Position numbers and translations under genes: made by a program. 36,065 nucleotides of DNA, from NCBI GenBank assembly GCA_005799475.1, contig SYGQ01000196.1:1-36065 (forward strand), in the 5' to 3' direction. Numbering within the stretch: the first letter of the stretch is position 1; each line of letters opens with the position of its first letter. Positions 23,292 through 32,082 of the stretch are shown piece by piece. Origin of the DNA: Planctomycetia bacterium. GTDB lineage: Bacteria; Planctomycetota; Phycisphaerae; Phycisphaerales; SM1A02. The notes below the pieces were generated by a model. It did no database searches and was not told the DNA's origin. It saw nothing but the letters and a program-made list of their open reading frames with translations.

Positions 23292-26248
23292 GCGTGGGGG
23301 CGCCCATCCATGAGGCACTTGCCCGCGCGGTCCGCGGGGATGTCCGCATGGGTCGCCACGATCGGATGCTCTACGCCACCGACGCGAGCATCTATCAAGT
23401 CGAACCCCTCGGCGTCGTCATTCCCGCCGATGTGGACGATGCCGAGGCAGCGGCCCGTGCGTGCTTCCTCACGGGAACGCCCGTGGTGCCCCGAGGTGCG
23501 GGCACCGCGCTCGCCGGGCAGACCGTCAACCGCGGGGTCGTGATCGACCTCAGCGCCAACTGCCGCGCCATTGCTTCGATCGATGTTGCCGCGCGGCGCG
23601 TGCGCGTCGAGCCCGGCGTCGTGCTCGACCAACTCAACGGGGCGCTCGCCAAGCACGGGCTCGCCTTTGGCCCCGATGTCGCGACCGCATCGCACGCCAC
23701 GCTCGGTGGGATGATCGGCAACAACTCGGCAGGGGCGAACTCCGTGCTCTACGGGCGCACGGTTGAGCATGTGGTCGCCATCGACGCGCTCCTCTCCAGC
23801 GGCGAGCGGTTGCGATTCGACGAAGGGGCTGCCCTGCGAAGCGAGCGAGTACGCGAGATCACCGCAGCACTGGCCGAGATCGTCCTCCCGCTCGCGCCGC
23901 TCATCGATGAGCGGTTTCCAAAGATCCTTCGGCATGTCGACGGCTACAACCTCGACATCCTGCTCACCCAATTGCGCGCCTCAACACCGGGCACATTCGA
24001 CCGGGTGAATCTCGCGCACCTCCTGTGTGGCTCTGAGGGGACGCTCGCGATCACGCTCGGGGCGGACCTGGCCCTCGTGGATCGTCCCACGCACAAGGGG
24101 CTCGCCATCGCTGCCTTCGCGTCGGTGCGAGACGCCCTTGAGCCGCTCACTCGCATTTTGGCCACGGGGCCAAGCGCCGTTGAGCTCGTGGACGACATGG
24201 TGATCACCATGGCGCGCCGGAATCGCGCGCTCGCCCACGATGTTGATGTGCTTCCACAGCCGAGCGCAGGCAGCCTCGGTGCGGTGATTTATGTGCAGTA
24301 CTTCGCGGATTCTGCCGCCGAACTCGCCACGAAACTCGATGGGCTCGCGAGCACTCTGCCGGGGGTCATGCTCGTGCGGCACACGGATCCTGCTTCTATG
24401 GAACGGGCGTGGCGGCTCCGAAAGGCGGGCGAACCGCTTCTGCACGGCATCCCGGGGGCCCGCAAGCCAGTCACCTTTGTCGAGGACACGGCGGTCGATC
24501 CAGCGCACCTCAGCGCGTTCGTCGAGGAGTTTCGGGCCATCGTCGAGCGACATGGCACGACGGCCGCGTACTACGCACATGCGTCTGTGGGATGCCTCCA
24601 TATCCGCCCGCTCATCGCACTGGAAGACGAGCACGACCTCGCAAGGATGCGCGCGATCGCCGTCGAGGTCGCCGATCTCGTCGTCAAGTACAAGGGTGCG
24701 CTCAGCGGCGAGCACGGTGACGGCAGGGTGCGCTCGCCCATGCTCAGCCTGGTCCTCGGTCCCGACCTTGCGAAGGCACTCGGGCGCATCAAGCGAGTGT
24801 TCGATCCCTCCGGTCTCCTCAACCCGGGCAATCTCGTCGACAACGATCGGCCCGACGCGATCACCTCTCGGCTGCGTGTCAGGCCCGATGACGCACGATT
24901 CGTGCACGCGCCGACCGCGCCGACCTACTACTCGTACGAGCGCGAGGGGGGACTCGACCATGCCATCACGGGGTGCAACGGTGCTGGGCTCTGCCGGCGC
25001 CTCACTGATGGCGGGACCATGTGCCCATCGTTCCGGGCGCTCCGCGACGAACGGCACACCACACGCGGTCGCGCCAACGCGCTCCGTCTCGCGATCTCCG
25101 GGCAACTCTCGCGGACCCCGTGGCACGATGAGGAGACCGCGCGCACGCTTGCACTTTGCCTTTCGTGCAAGGCGTGCAAGTCTGAGTGCCCGAGCAATGT
25201 CGATCTCGCGAAGTTGAAGGCGGAGTTCACCGCACAGGGGTTCAATGAGCGTGGTGCAGTGCCCTGGCGGGTCCGCTTGCGCAGCGCGGTGCGTGGACTC
25301 TCGCGCACCGCGTCCGCGGCATGGCCGCTGAGCGCATGGCTCTCACGGTGGGGTCCTACGCGCCAACTCATCGCGCACACGCTGGGGTTTTCGTCGACGC
25401 GATCGCTGCCCGCCATCGGGCCGCCGCTGCGGCGCTGGCTCCAGCATCACCGTCGGGAGTCGCTGCGCCGTCGGGGACCTGAGTCGCTGCACGACCGGCC
25501 TTGCGTCGTCCTCTTCGGGGACTGCTTCACGCAGTGGTCCGAGCCCGCAGTCGGCGCCGCCGCAGTGACAGTCCTCGAGGCATTTGGATACCGGGTCGTG
25601 CTCTTCGAGTCGGGCTGTTGCGCTCGAGGAGCAATTTCATGCGGCCATCTCGCCGATGCGGCGCGAACGGTTGCCGCAACCGCGCAGGGACTCGAGGCGC
25701 TCGTCGCCCGTGTGAGCGCCGTCGCTGTGCTCTGCCTTGAGCCCTCGTGCTTGAGTGCACTCAAAGATGACTGGCTCGAATTGCGCAGCGGGATTGCCCC
25801 CGAGAGGCTTCGGGCGATCAGCCAGAGGGCGCACCTCGTGGAGGACTGGATCGACCGCGAGTGGGATCGTCATCCAACGCGTCCGTCCCTTTCGCATCCA
25901 GAGGAACGAGTGGTCTTTCACGCGCACTGCCACCAGAAGGCGCTCTGGGGATCCGAGACATCGTCGCGACTCCTTGCTCGGATCTTTGGCGATCGGCTCG
26001 AGGTGCTCGCGACCGGGTGCTGTGGCATGGCGGGAGCGTTCGGACTCGACGCATCGACGAGCGACCTCAGCGTGACGATCGCTCAGATGGACCTCCTTCC
26101 GAAGTTGGCTCGTGATGCCCGCGCGATCGTCTGCGCATCGGGGACGAGTTGCCGGCATCAGATTCACGACACGGTGAGCCGACGGGCGTTCCACCCGATC
26201 GAGCTCGTGGCGAGCGCGATCATGGATCGCGACCCCGTGACCGGATGA
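23288..26248 (+). CDS. FAD-binding and Fe-S-binding oxidoreductase (D-lactate/D-2-hydroxyacid dehydrogenase-like) with CCG domain
   Basis: FAD_binding_4 motif VVPRGAGTALAGQTVNRGVVIDL, GGMIGNNSAGANSVLYGRT; ferredoxin-like CLSCKACKSECP; CCG-type ESGCCARG and HCHQKALWG...ATGCCGMAGAFG. Confidence 0.95.
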   Translation: MSVGAPIHEALARAVRGDVRMGRHDRMLYATDASIYQVEPLGVVIPADVDDAEAAARACFLTGTPVVPRGAGTALAGQTVNRGVVIDLSANCRAIASIDVAARRVRVEPGVVLDQLNGALAKHGLAFGPDVATASHATLGGMIGNNSAGANSVLYGRTVEHVVAIDALLSSGERLRFDEGAALRSERVREITAALAEIVLPLAPLIDERFPKILRHVDGYNLDILLTQLRASTPGTFDRVNLAHLLCGSEGTLAITLGADLALVDRPTHKGLAIAAFASVRDALEPLTRILATGPSAVELVDDMVITMARRNRALAHDVDVLPQPSAGSLGAVIYVQYFADSAAELATKLDGLASTLPGVMLVRHTDPASMERAWRLRKAGEPLLHGIPGARKPVTFVEDTAVDPAHLSAFVEEFRAIVERHGTTAAYYAHASVGCLHIRPLIALEDEHDLARMRAIAVEVADLVVKYKGALSGEHGDGRVRSPMLSLVLGPDLAKALGRIKRVFDPSGLLNPGNLVDNDRPDAITSRLRVRPDDARFVHAPTAPTYYSYEREGGLDHAITGCNGAGLCRRLTDGGTMCPSFRALRDERHTTRGRANALRLAISGQLSRTPWHDEETARTLALCLSCKACKSECPSNVDLAKLKAEFTAQGFNERGAVPWRVRLRSAVRGLSRTASAAWPLSAWLSRWGPTRQLIAHTLGFSSTRSLPAIGPPLRRWLQHHRRESLRRRGPESLHDRPCVVLFGDCFTQWSEPAVGAAAVTVLEAFGYRVVLFESGCCARGAISCGHLADAARTVAATAQGLEALVARVSAVAVLCLEPSCLSALKDDWLELRSGIAPERLRAISQRAHLVEDWIDREWDRHPTRPSLSHPEERVVFHAHCHQKALWGSETSSRLLARIFGDRLEVLATGCCGMAGAFGLDASTSDLSVTIAQMDLLPKLARDARAIVCASGTSCRHQIHDTVSRRAFHPIELVASAIMDRDPVTG

Positions 26249-26261
26249 TGTGGCGCACCCC

Positions 26262-26267
26262 TATACT
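26262..26267 (+). promoter_or_regulatory. Candidate -10 (TATACT) for the response-regulator gene
   Basis: TATACT-GCGGTC-ATG(26274); no SD. Confidence 0.5.
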
Positions 26268-26273
26268 GCGGTC

Positions 26274-26771
26274 ATGGCAGGTACTGGCGCTCCGGAAACA
26301 GCGGAATCGGACGCATCAACTGAGGTCGACCTGAGCCGCGCGACCATTCTCGTCGTTGACGACAACCAGCAGAATCTTGAGTTGATTCAGGCCTACCTTG
26401 AAGGTCTTGCGTGCCGCATCATGACGGCTCAAGACGGGGCTGAGGCCATTGCGATCATCGACAGAGACACTCCCGATCTGGTTCTCCTCGATGTGATGAT
26501 GCCGCGGATGTCCGGGTTCGATGTGTGCAAGCGCGTCAAGGGTGGCGCTCGGACGAAAGAGATCGTGGTCATCATGGTGACCGCGCTGCACGAAGTGGGA
26601 GACATGGAGCGAGCTGTCGAGTGCGGCTGCGATGACTTCGTCTCAAAGCCCGTCAACAAAGTCGAGTTGCTGACTCGGGTCAAGGGGCTGTTGCGCCTGA
26701 AACTCCTGCGCCAGCAACTTTCCGGCCTGTTGGACAGGGGCCACCTCGGGGGGCGCGAAGGATCCGGTTGA
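26274..26771 (+). CDS. Response regulator receiver-domain protein (PleD-like REC)
   Basis: ILVVDDNQQNLELIQAYLE, PDLVLLDVMMPRMSGFDVC, VIMVTALHE, DDFVSKPVNKVELLTRVKGLLRLKLL; no output domain. Start ATG 26274. Confidence 0.93.
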   Translation: MAGTGAPETAESDASTEVDLSRATILVVDDNQQNLELIQAYLEGLACRIMTAQDGAEAIAIIDRDTPDLVLLDVMMPRMSGFDVCKRVKGGARTKEIVVIMVTALHEVGDMERAVECGCDDFVSKPVNKVELLTRVKGLLRLKLLRQQLSGLLDRGHLGGREGSG

Positions 26772-26782
26772 ATCCCGGAGCC

Positions 26783-27010
26783 TCAGGCCGCGTCGCGAGT
26801 CACGATGGCCGGAGTGTCACCGAGCCTGATCCATGGCTTCGCAGTCTCTCGCGGTTCCTGGGTCGCTTCGAGGTGCTGCAAGTAGCGGTGGAGGTCGTAG
26901 GGGTCGAAGCCCGCAAGCCACTCGCGATCGGCACCAGGATTGATCGCGACGATCATGCCGACGAGGTGCTCAATGGAACCGACGGTGCTGTCGTGACGCA
27001 GGTCGCTCAT
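26783..27010 (-). CDS. Small hypothetical protein (75 aa)
   Basis: Intact ORF MSDLRHDSTVGSIEHLVGMIVAINPGADREWLAGFDPYDLHRYLQHLEATQEPRETAKPWIRL, protein-like composition, fills an otherwise empty gap. Confidence 0.5.
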   Translation of the reverse strand: MSDLRHDSTVGSIEHLVGMIVAINPGADREWLAGFDPYDLHRYLQHLEATQEPRETAKPWIRLGDTPAIVTRDAA

Positions 27011-27060
27011 GGCGACTCATTCATCGGCAGCACTGGGGGATTGCATGAGGTTTTGCTGCG

Positions 27061-27858
27061 GTGCAAGAGGCGTCGTGCGAGGGCGCTTCCGCGTCGGGCC
27101 CATCCGGGCACAACCTCTTGTGGGGGAGAGACGGCGACTCACGAACTCTTGGAGCACGCTTTCGCTTGACCGCCTCTTCGCTCGTCCACTGGCTCCGACG
27201 CCCTCCGATCATCGTGGATGCCGGTCGAGCCTTCGAACCCACGAGCTCTGACGAGCTCCTCGAGCGGGCATGGATCGACGCGCGAAGCCGCAACTCCAGA
27301 CTCACGGATGGTCCGTGCTGGCATGTCTCGGGTGTCCACCGCAATGGACACGGCGGTGCATCGATCCATGTCGTCGGCACCACCTACCGAATGGGGGTCT
27401 GCCGAGGTGCCGTTGCGACGGGATTCGTCGGCCTCGGCATGAAGGCGCTCGCCCACTGGAACGGTAAGTTCCTCGTGGGTCGCCGGTCCGATGAGTGCCT
27501 CGGGTACCCGGGGTGTTGGGAGTTTGCTCCCTCGGGGGCTGTGGAACCCGGTGAAGATCCCGCTCGGGGCATCGTTCGCGAACTCCTCGAAGAGTGTGCG
27601 CTCGAAGTCACGCGTCCCCCGCGTGCACTTGCCATCGCGTTCGACTCCATCACGGGGAACTGGGAAATCGTCTACGACTTGCAGATCCGGCAGCCACCGG
27701 ATGCACCGCCGAACTGGGAGTACACCGACTTGCGACTGGTCGACCTCGCGCGGATGCCGACTCCGTACTCGCCGATCACGGAGAAACTTCTGGCGATCGC
27801 CCATCGTGCGGGCGTCGCTGCGCCGCAAGGAACAGACCATCGTCGGTCTCGCGCTTGA
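27061..27858 (+). CDS. NUDIX hydrolase domain protein (start uncertain)
   Basis: Nudix box GAVEPGEDPARGIVRELLEECAL matches GX5EX7REUXEEXGU except Ala at the last Gly; GKFLVGRRSDECLGYPGCWEFAPSG. Confidence 0.85.
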   Translation: MQEASCEGASASGPSGHNLLWGRDGDSRTLGARFRLTASSLVHWLRRPPIIVDAGRAFEPTSSDELLERAWIDARSRNSRLTDGPCWHVSGVHRNGHGGASIHVVGTTYRMGVCRGAVATGFVGLGMKALAHWNGKFLVGRRSDECLGYPGCWEFAPSGAVEPGEDPARGIVRELLEECALEVTRPPRALAIAFDSITGNWEIVYDLQIRQPPDAPPNWEYTDLRLVDLARMPTPYSPITEKLLAIAHRAGVAAPQGTDHRRSRA

Positions 27859-28480
27859 GCATGTCGGTGCCTGGCCCCACCCACTCGACAGCGCGGAGCG
27901 CATTGGACACGACTTGGCTTGCGGTCCGCCTCATGCGGCGAGAATGGACTTCATCGAACCGAGAGGTCAGCCGCCCGGTGAGTTGCGCCGGACTGAGGAG
28001 GTCGGTGAATCCTTTCGTCGACGCCAGGAGCGAGAGGCTCGAGCCAACAACATCAAGGCCGAGCTCGGTGTCGCCTGGCTCCCCGCGCGGCCAGGCGAAG
28101 CCGCCGCCGCCGTAGATGCCGATCTCGGTTCCGGAGAAGATCAGGAGTCGGAGGCTCGCATTGGTGGACTCGGGGTCAATGGCAGTCTTTCCCGCCTTAG
28201 GGATCCAGAGCAGGTTCACATGAAGGAGGTAGCCATTGAGGTCCCCGCCCTGTTCCAGGCGTTCGAGCGGGATGTCGCTCAGAATGAACGATGTGTTGGC
28301 GAGTTCTTGCGAGTAGGTTCCGGTGCCGAGGTCGGCGCGGAGTGTTCTTGGTGACGGGCCCAGTCCCGTGACCTCCAGTCGCTCCGGTGCGCTCACGCCG
28401 CAACAACAAAGAAAGACCGAAGAAAACAAGGTGGCCGCGATGGAAACGGCCTCGGACAGAGTGCGGGTCCTTAGCGCCAC
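27776..28480 (-). CDS. Putative lipoprotein
   Basis: From GTG 28480: VALRTRTLSEAVSIAATLFSSVFLCCCGVSAPERLEVTGLG..., hydrophobic signal with LCCCG lipobox-like site; start overlaps the stop of the amidohydrolase-like gene. Track start 28777 lies inside that gene and is rejected. Confidence 0.75.
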   Translation of the reverse strand: MALRTRTLSEAVSIAATLFSSVFLCCCGVSAPERLEVTGLGPSPRTLRADLGTGTYSQELANTSFILSDIPLERLEQGGDLNGYLLHVNLLWIPKAGKTAIDPESTNASLRLLIFSGTEIGIYGGGGFAWPRGEPGDTELGLDVVGSSLSLLASTKGFTDLLSPAQLTGRLTSRFDEVHSRRMRRTASQVVSNALRAVEWVGPGTDMLKRETDDGLFLAAQRRPHDGRSPEVSP

Positions 28481-29397
28481 GGCGTGGGCGATGCAGGGCG
28501 CATCGCGTCGGGCTGGGCCGCGGGTGCCGGCGTCGCGCTCGAGGGCGCCGTGAGGATCGCCTTCATGCCGAGTGTCGCAACCGGATTGCGCTCGACGATG
28601 CCACGAAGGGCGGCGCGCGGAATCGACGGCAGGTGCGTTCCGAGCGCGTACGAGTTGAGCGAGTAGATGGCCTCGACCGCCTGAGACGGCGAACCGAAGG
28701 GGAACCCGCTGCCGAAGAAGACCTTGTCGAGGACACCCGCTTCGCTCGCCAAGAGCAGCGTGTTGTAGAGGCGCCATGGCTGCGACGCGATCGTGCTGGT
28801 CTCTGTGTAGAGCCGCGGATGCTTGGAGAGGAGCGCGATGGTCTCATCGATCCACGGGAACCCGAAGTGGCCGAGAACGATCGGCAACTTCGGGAATGTG
28901 CGCGCGACTTCGTCCCATGGGGCGGGACGGTCGTACTCGAGCACCATGGACGGCGTCATGCAGCCCGGTCGTACGATGAACACCGGCATGCCACTCCGCA
29001 TGCAGCGGTCGTACAGGCGCATGGCATTCGAGTGGGTCGGATGAAATCCCTGTGCCGAAGGGGAAATGCTCACGCCAGCGAGCCCAAGCGACTGTGCCTT
29101 GTCGAAGTCATCGATCCATTCTGGAGACATCGGGTCGATCCCCGCTATGCCGACCAACCGATGGGACTGGCGCCGTACGAGGTCAGCGATGATCTCGTGG
29201 GGCACGATCGCCTGGAGCGCATGGGAGCGAAACCCATGCACCAGCGCACCGCCGACACACTCGACCGCGTGCGCATGCGCCCCGATTGTGCCGTCAAGGT
29301 CGCCGGGGCGCTTCGCCTGCGCGCGCACGGCTTCGGAAATCTCGTAGCCAAGTTGCTCCGAAGAGTGCCACACCCGCGTCAGTGTGTCGAAAATCAT
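28471..29397 (-). CDS. Amidohydrolase-2-like (TIM-barrel) protein, degenerate metal-ligand motifs
   Basis: LGHFGFPWIDETIALLSKHPRLYTETS, VFFGSGFPFGSPSQAVEAIYSL, RAALRGIVERNPVATLG typical of the C-terminal part of amidohydrolase-related proteins. Confidence 0.8.
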   Translation of the reverse strand: MIFDTLTRVWHSSEQLGYEISEAVRAQAKRPGDLDGTIGAHAHAVECVGGALVHGFRSHALQAIVPHEIIADLVRRQSHRLVGIAGIDPMSPEWIDDFDKAQSLGLAGVSISPSAQGFHPTHSNAMRLYDRCMRSGMPVFIVRPGCMTPSMVLEYDRPAPWDEVARTFPKLPIVLGHFGFPWIDETIALLSKHPRLYTETSTIASQPWRLYNTLLLASEAGVLDKVFFGSGFPFGSPSQAVEAIYSLNSYALGTHLPSIPRAALRGIVERNPVATLGMKAILTAPSSATPAPAAQPDAMRPASPTPWR

Positions 29398-29405
29398 CGC
29401 GTGCG

Positions 29406-29411
29406 AGTATA
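29406..29411 (-). promoter_or_regulatory. Candidate -10 (TATACT) for the amidohydrolase-like gene
   Basis: Complement TATACT-CGCACGCG-ATG(29397); no SD. Confidence 0.45.
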
Positions 29412-29419
29412 GCGATCGG

Positions 29420-30202
29420 TCAGGCCGAGTCCACCGTTGCGACCGTGATCGCGCAGGTTCCCAGCGTCATCCGAGAGGTCCGCACCGCCCCGAAGCCTGC
29501 CGCGCGAACGCGCACGGCCAGCGCTTCGGGATCAAGAAAGGTTTCGACCGACCGCGGCAAGTAGTGGTACGCGCCCGAGTCGTCGCGCGCCAAGAGTGTG
29601 GCCGTCCACGGCATGATGCGTCGGGTGTAGCAGCCGTGAATCGCGCGCACGAAGCGAGAACCCGGTTCGGCGAACTCCAGGATGGCCAATCGGCCCCCCG
29701 GGCGCAGTACCCGGCGGAATTGTCGCAAGGCGAGATCCGGGTCTGCGACATTCCGAATTCCGAAGGCGATGGAAACGATGTCGAATGAAGCATCGGAGAA
29801 CGAGAGCGCCTGCGCGTCGCCCTCAACGAATCGGATCGCTGCCACGGCGCCGCCCTCGCGGAGCGCTTTCGTGCGAGCGACCTCGAGCATGGCGGCCGTG
29901 TAGTCGAGGCCAACGACGCTCCGCGCGCCCTGACGGGCAAAGTGGGCGGCGAGGTCTCCGGTGCCGCAGGCCACATCGAGGACATCGGCACCAACGACAG
30001 GGTTGGACTGGTTGACGGCACGACGACGCCAGGACTGGTCGAGGCCGAAGGAGTGGATCCGGTTATTGATGTCGTAGGCGTGAGCGATCGCGGAGAACAT
30101 CTCGCGCACTCTCCCGGACTTCTCTCCGTCGACATGCGGATCCTGAGCCAGTCGTTGCGCGTTCCACGCAGGTTCCTTTGGTGGCGACGGCGCGCTGGGC
30201 AC
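29420..30202 (-). CDS. ubiE: UbiE/MenG (COQ5) methyltransferase
   Basis: VREMFSAIAHAYDINNRIHSFGLDQSWRRRAV, VLDVACGTGDLAAHFARQG, VSIAFGIRNVADPDLALRQFRRVLRPGGRLAILEF. GTG start. Confidence 0.95.
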   Translation of the reverse strand: MPSAPSPPKEPAWNAQRLAQDPHVDGEKSGRVREMFSAIAHAYDINNRIHSFGLDQSWRRRAVNQSNPVVGADVLDVACGTGDLAAHFARQGARSVVGLDYTAAMLEVARTKALREGGAVAAIRFVEGDAQALSFSDASFDIVSIAFGIRNVADPDLALRQFRRVLRPGGRLAILEFAEPGSRFVRAIHGCYTRRIMPWTATLLARDDSGAYHYLPRSVETFLDPEALAVRVRAAGFGAVRTSRMTLGTCAITVATVDSA

Positions 30203-30208
30203 GGGAGC

Positions 30209-30214
30209 ATCGTA
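30209..30214 (-). promoter_or_regulatory. Candidate -10 (TACGAT) for ubiE/menG
   Basis: Complement TACGAT-GCTCCC-GTG(30202). Confidence 0.4.
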
Positions 30215-30329
30215 GGGATTCCCGTGCGGGCGACCGATAAGGGGTCGGTGAGGGGGTGAGATAACGCTCCGTCTGAGAGGGTTCGCGTGACTGGCGACGC
30301 ACCGTCAAGCGCCAGCCGATGGACCCTGC

Positions 30330-31046
30330 ATGCCTACCAAAGTCATGAACACAGAACTGGCACTCGAGCGGATCCTCCAACTTTCCGTGAGTGGCGATCG
30401 AGGTGCCACACGAGCCTTCATCGAGCAAGCCACGATGCACGGGGCGACATCAATGATGCTGGCCACGGACTTGTACTGGCCCGCCATGCAAACGATCTTC
30501 CGCATGTGGCGGCAGGACCAACTGAGTGCGCTCGCCTACCAGTATGCGACACGGATCTTGCGCATGCTCGTGGACCAAGCGCAGGGGGGCTACGAGCAGG
30601 CGGCGCGCAACGGCCGTCGACTCTTGTGCGTGTGCGGACCCAATGAGAGCGAGGATCTCGCCGGCCAACTCTGCGCCGACATCCTCGAGGCCAACGGATA
30701 CGAAGTGCTCTTTGCCGGTGGGGGTGTCGCCAACGATGAAATCATGAGCGAGGTGGGGCAGCGGCGTCCCGACGCGCTTGTGGTGTTTGCTGCCGCAGCG
30801 ACCGATGCACCCAGAATCCGAATGCTCATCGACTCGATCCGCAGCATCGGCGCGCATCCGTCGCTGCCCATCATCTGCGGTGGAGGGGTGTTTGCCCGCG
30901 CCCCTGGGCTCGCCGAAGAAATCGGCGCCGATGCGACCGCCGATGATCCATTCGCTGTCGAGCGCATGGTGCGATGCGCAATCGCCACGCCGCGCGCCGT
31001 GGCCGCGGCGAGACCAATGACCCGGGCACGAGCAGCCGTAGCATGA
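30330..31046 (+). CDS. B12-binding-domain-like protein (helical cap plus Rossmann-like domain)
   Basis: Helical N-terminus LATDLYWPAMQTIFRMWRQDQLSALAYQYATRILRML; LLCVCGPNESEDLAGQLCADILEANGYEVLFAGGGVANDEIM. Confidence 0.75.
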   Translation: MPTKVMNTELALERILQLSVSGDRGATRAFIEQATMHGATSMMLATDLYWPAMQTIFRMWRQDQLSALAYQYATRILRMLVDQAQGGYEQAARNGRRLLCVCGPNESEDLAGQLCADILEANGYEVLFAGGGVANDEIMSEVGQRRPDALVVFAAAATDAPRIRMLIDSIRSIGAHPSLPIICGGGVFARAPGLAEEIGADATADDPFAVERMVRCAIATPRAVAAARPMTRARAAVA

Positions 31047-31050
31047 TCGC

Positions 31051-32082
31051 GTGGCTCGAGGCGGATCCCCAGCACTTCTCCTGAGGGCCCGGCGGCACCC
31101 GCTCGCGGCCGAGGTTTCGGCCTCGTTGCGGGCGGAATGCGCCCGTCCCCACGGTGCGCCAACCGCCGTCGCGTTCAGCGGGGGGGCCGATTCAACGGCA
31201 CTCCTCCTGCTCATGGCCGCGATTGCCCAACGGGAACGCCCGCTCGCTGCGCTGTGTGCGATTCATGTCCACCATCACCTGCGCGAAGCGGCCGACGGCG
31301 AAGCGCAGTCGTGCGCCGCGCTGTGTGCGCAGCTCTCAGTCCCCTTCATCATCCGTCATGTTCAGCCCACTCACGGCACGGGAGGGCTCGCACAGCGCGC
31401 GCGCACGCTACGGCACGCGGCCATCGAAGAGGCCGCCACGACGCATGGCGCCCAGTGGATCCTGATGGGCCACCACGCTGACGATGCGCTCGAGACGCTT
31501 CTGATGCGCCTTGGCCGCGGGACGGCATCACCCGGACTCTGTGGCATTCCGTGGGTTCGACGGGGCTGGCGCACGCCGAACCTGCGCGTGGCGCGCCCCC
31601 TGCTTCGCACCACGCACGCCGAGTTGGTTTCGTTTTGTGATGACATGGGGGTCGGGCATGTGTGCGATGTATCCAATGCTGCGCCGTCGACGGCGCGGGG
31701 GCTCTTGCGTGAGTCCGTGATCACGCCGCTCCGAGGTCGATGGGGCGCGATTGCCAGGCACGCCTCCGCTGCGGCGGACTCGTCTCGCGCCGCCGAGTGG
31801 GCCCTGCGCGAGATCGCGCGGCGCGACCGATGGACTGGGGAATCCATTGAACGAGGGGCGTTCCGCCGGGTGGGCCCGATTCGCGCCGGCGCACTCTTCG
31901 GGTGCGCCCTGCGAATGCGCGGCCTCGAGATTCCGTTGCGGGTGGTCCGGCTTGTGGCACGGGCCGCGTGCGACACATCCGTTCATCGTCGCGTGTTCAC
32001 TTCGGGTGCCGTGCGTGTGAGCGTGGCGGGCCATCTCGTCCGTGTCGGCGTCACGATTCCCGCGGCTCCGGCGCTACGGTGA
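31051..32082 (+). CDS. tilS: tRNA(Ile)-lysidine synthase
   Basis: PP-loop AVAFSGGADSTALLLLMAAI, HVHHHLREAADGEAQSC, ILMGHHADDALETLLMRLGRGT. Confidence 0.92.
   Translation: MARGGSPALLLRARRHPLAAEVSASLRAECARPHGAPTAVAFSGGADSTALLLLMAAIAQRERPLAALCAIHVHHHLREAADGEAQSCAALCAQLSVPFIIRHVQPTHGTGGLAQRARTLRHAAIEEAATTHGAQWILMGHHADDALETLLMRLGRGTASPGLCGIPWVRRGWRTPNLRVARPLLRTTHAELVSFCDDMGVGHVCDVSNAAPSTARGLLRESVITPLRGRWGAIARHASAAADSSRAAEWALREIARRDRWTGESIERGAFRRVGPIRAGALFGCALRMRGLEIPLRVVRLVARAACDTSVHRRVFTSGAVRVSVAGHLVRVGVTIPAAPALR

Noticed and set aside
23981-25126. 381-aa minus ORF
   Set aside because: Antisense shadow of the FAD/Fe-S dehydrogenase.
28387-29412. 341-aa + ORF
   Set aside because: Antisense to the amidohydrolase-like gene; Arg-rich shadow.
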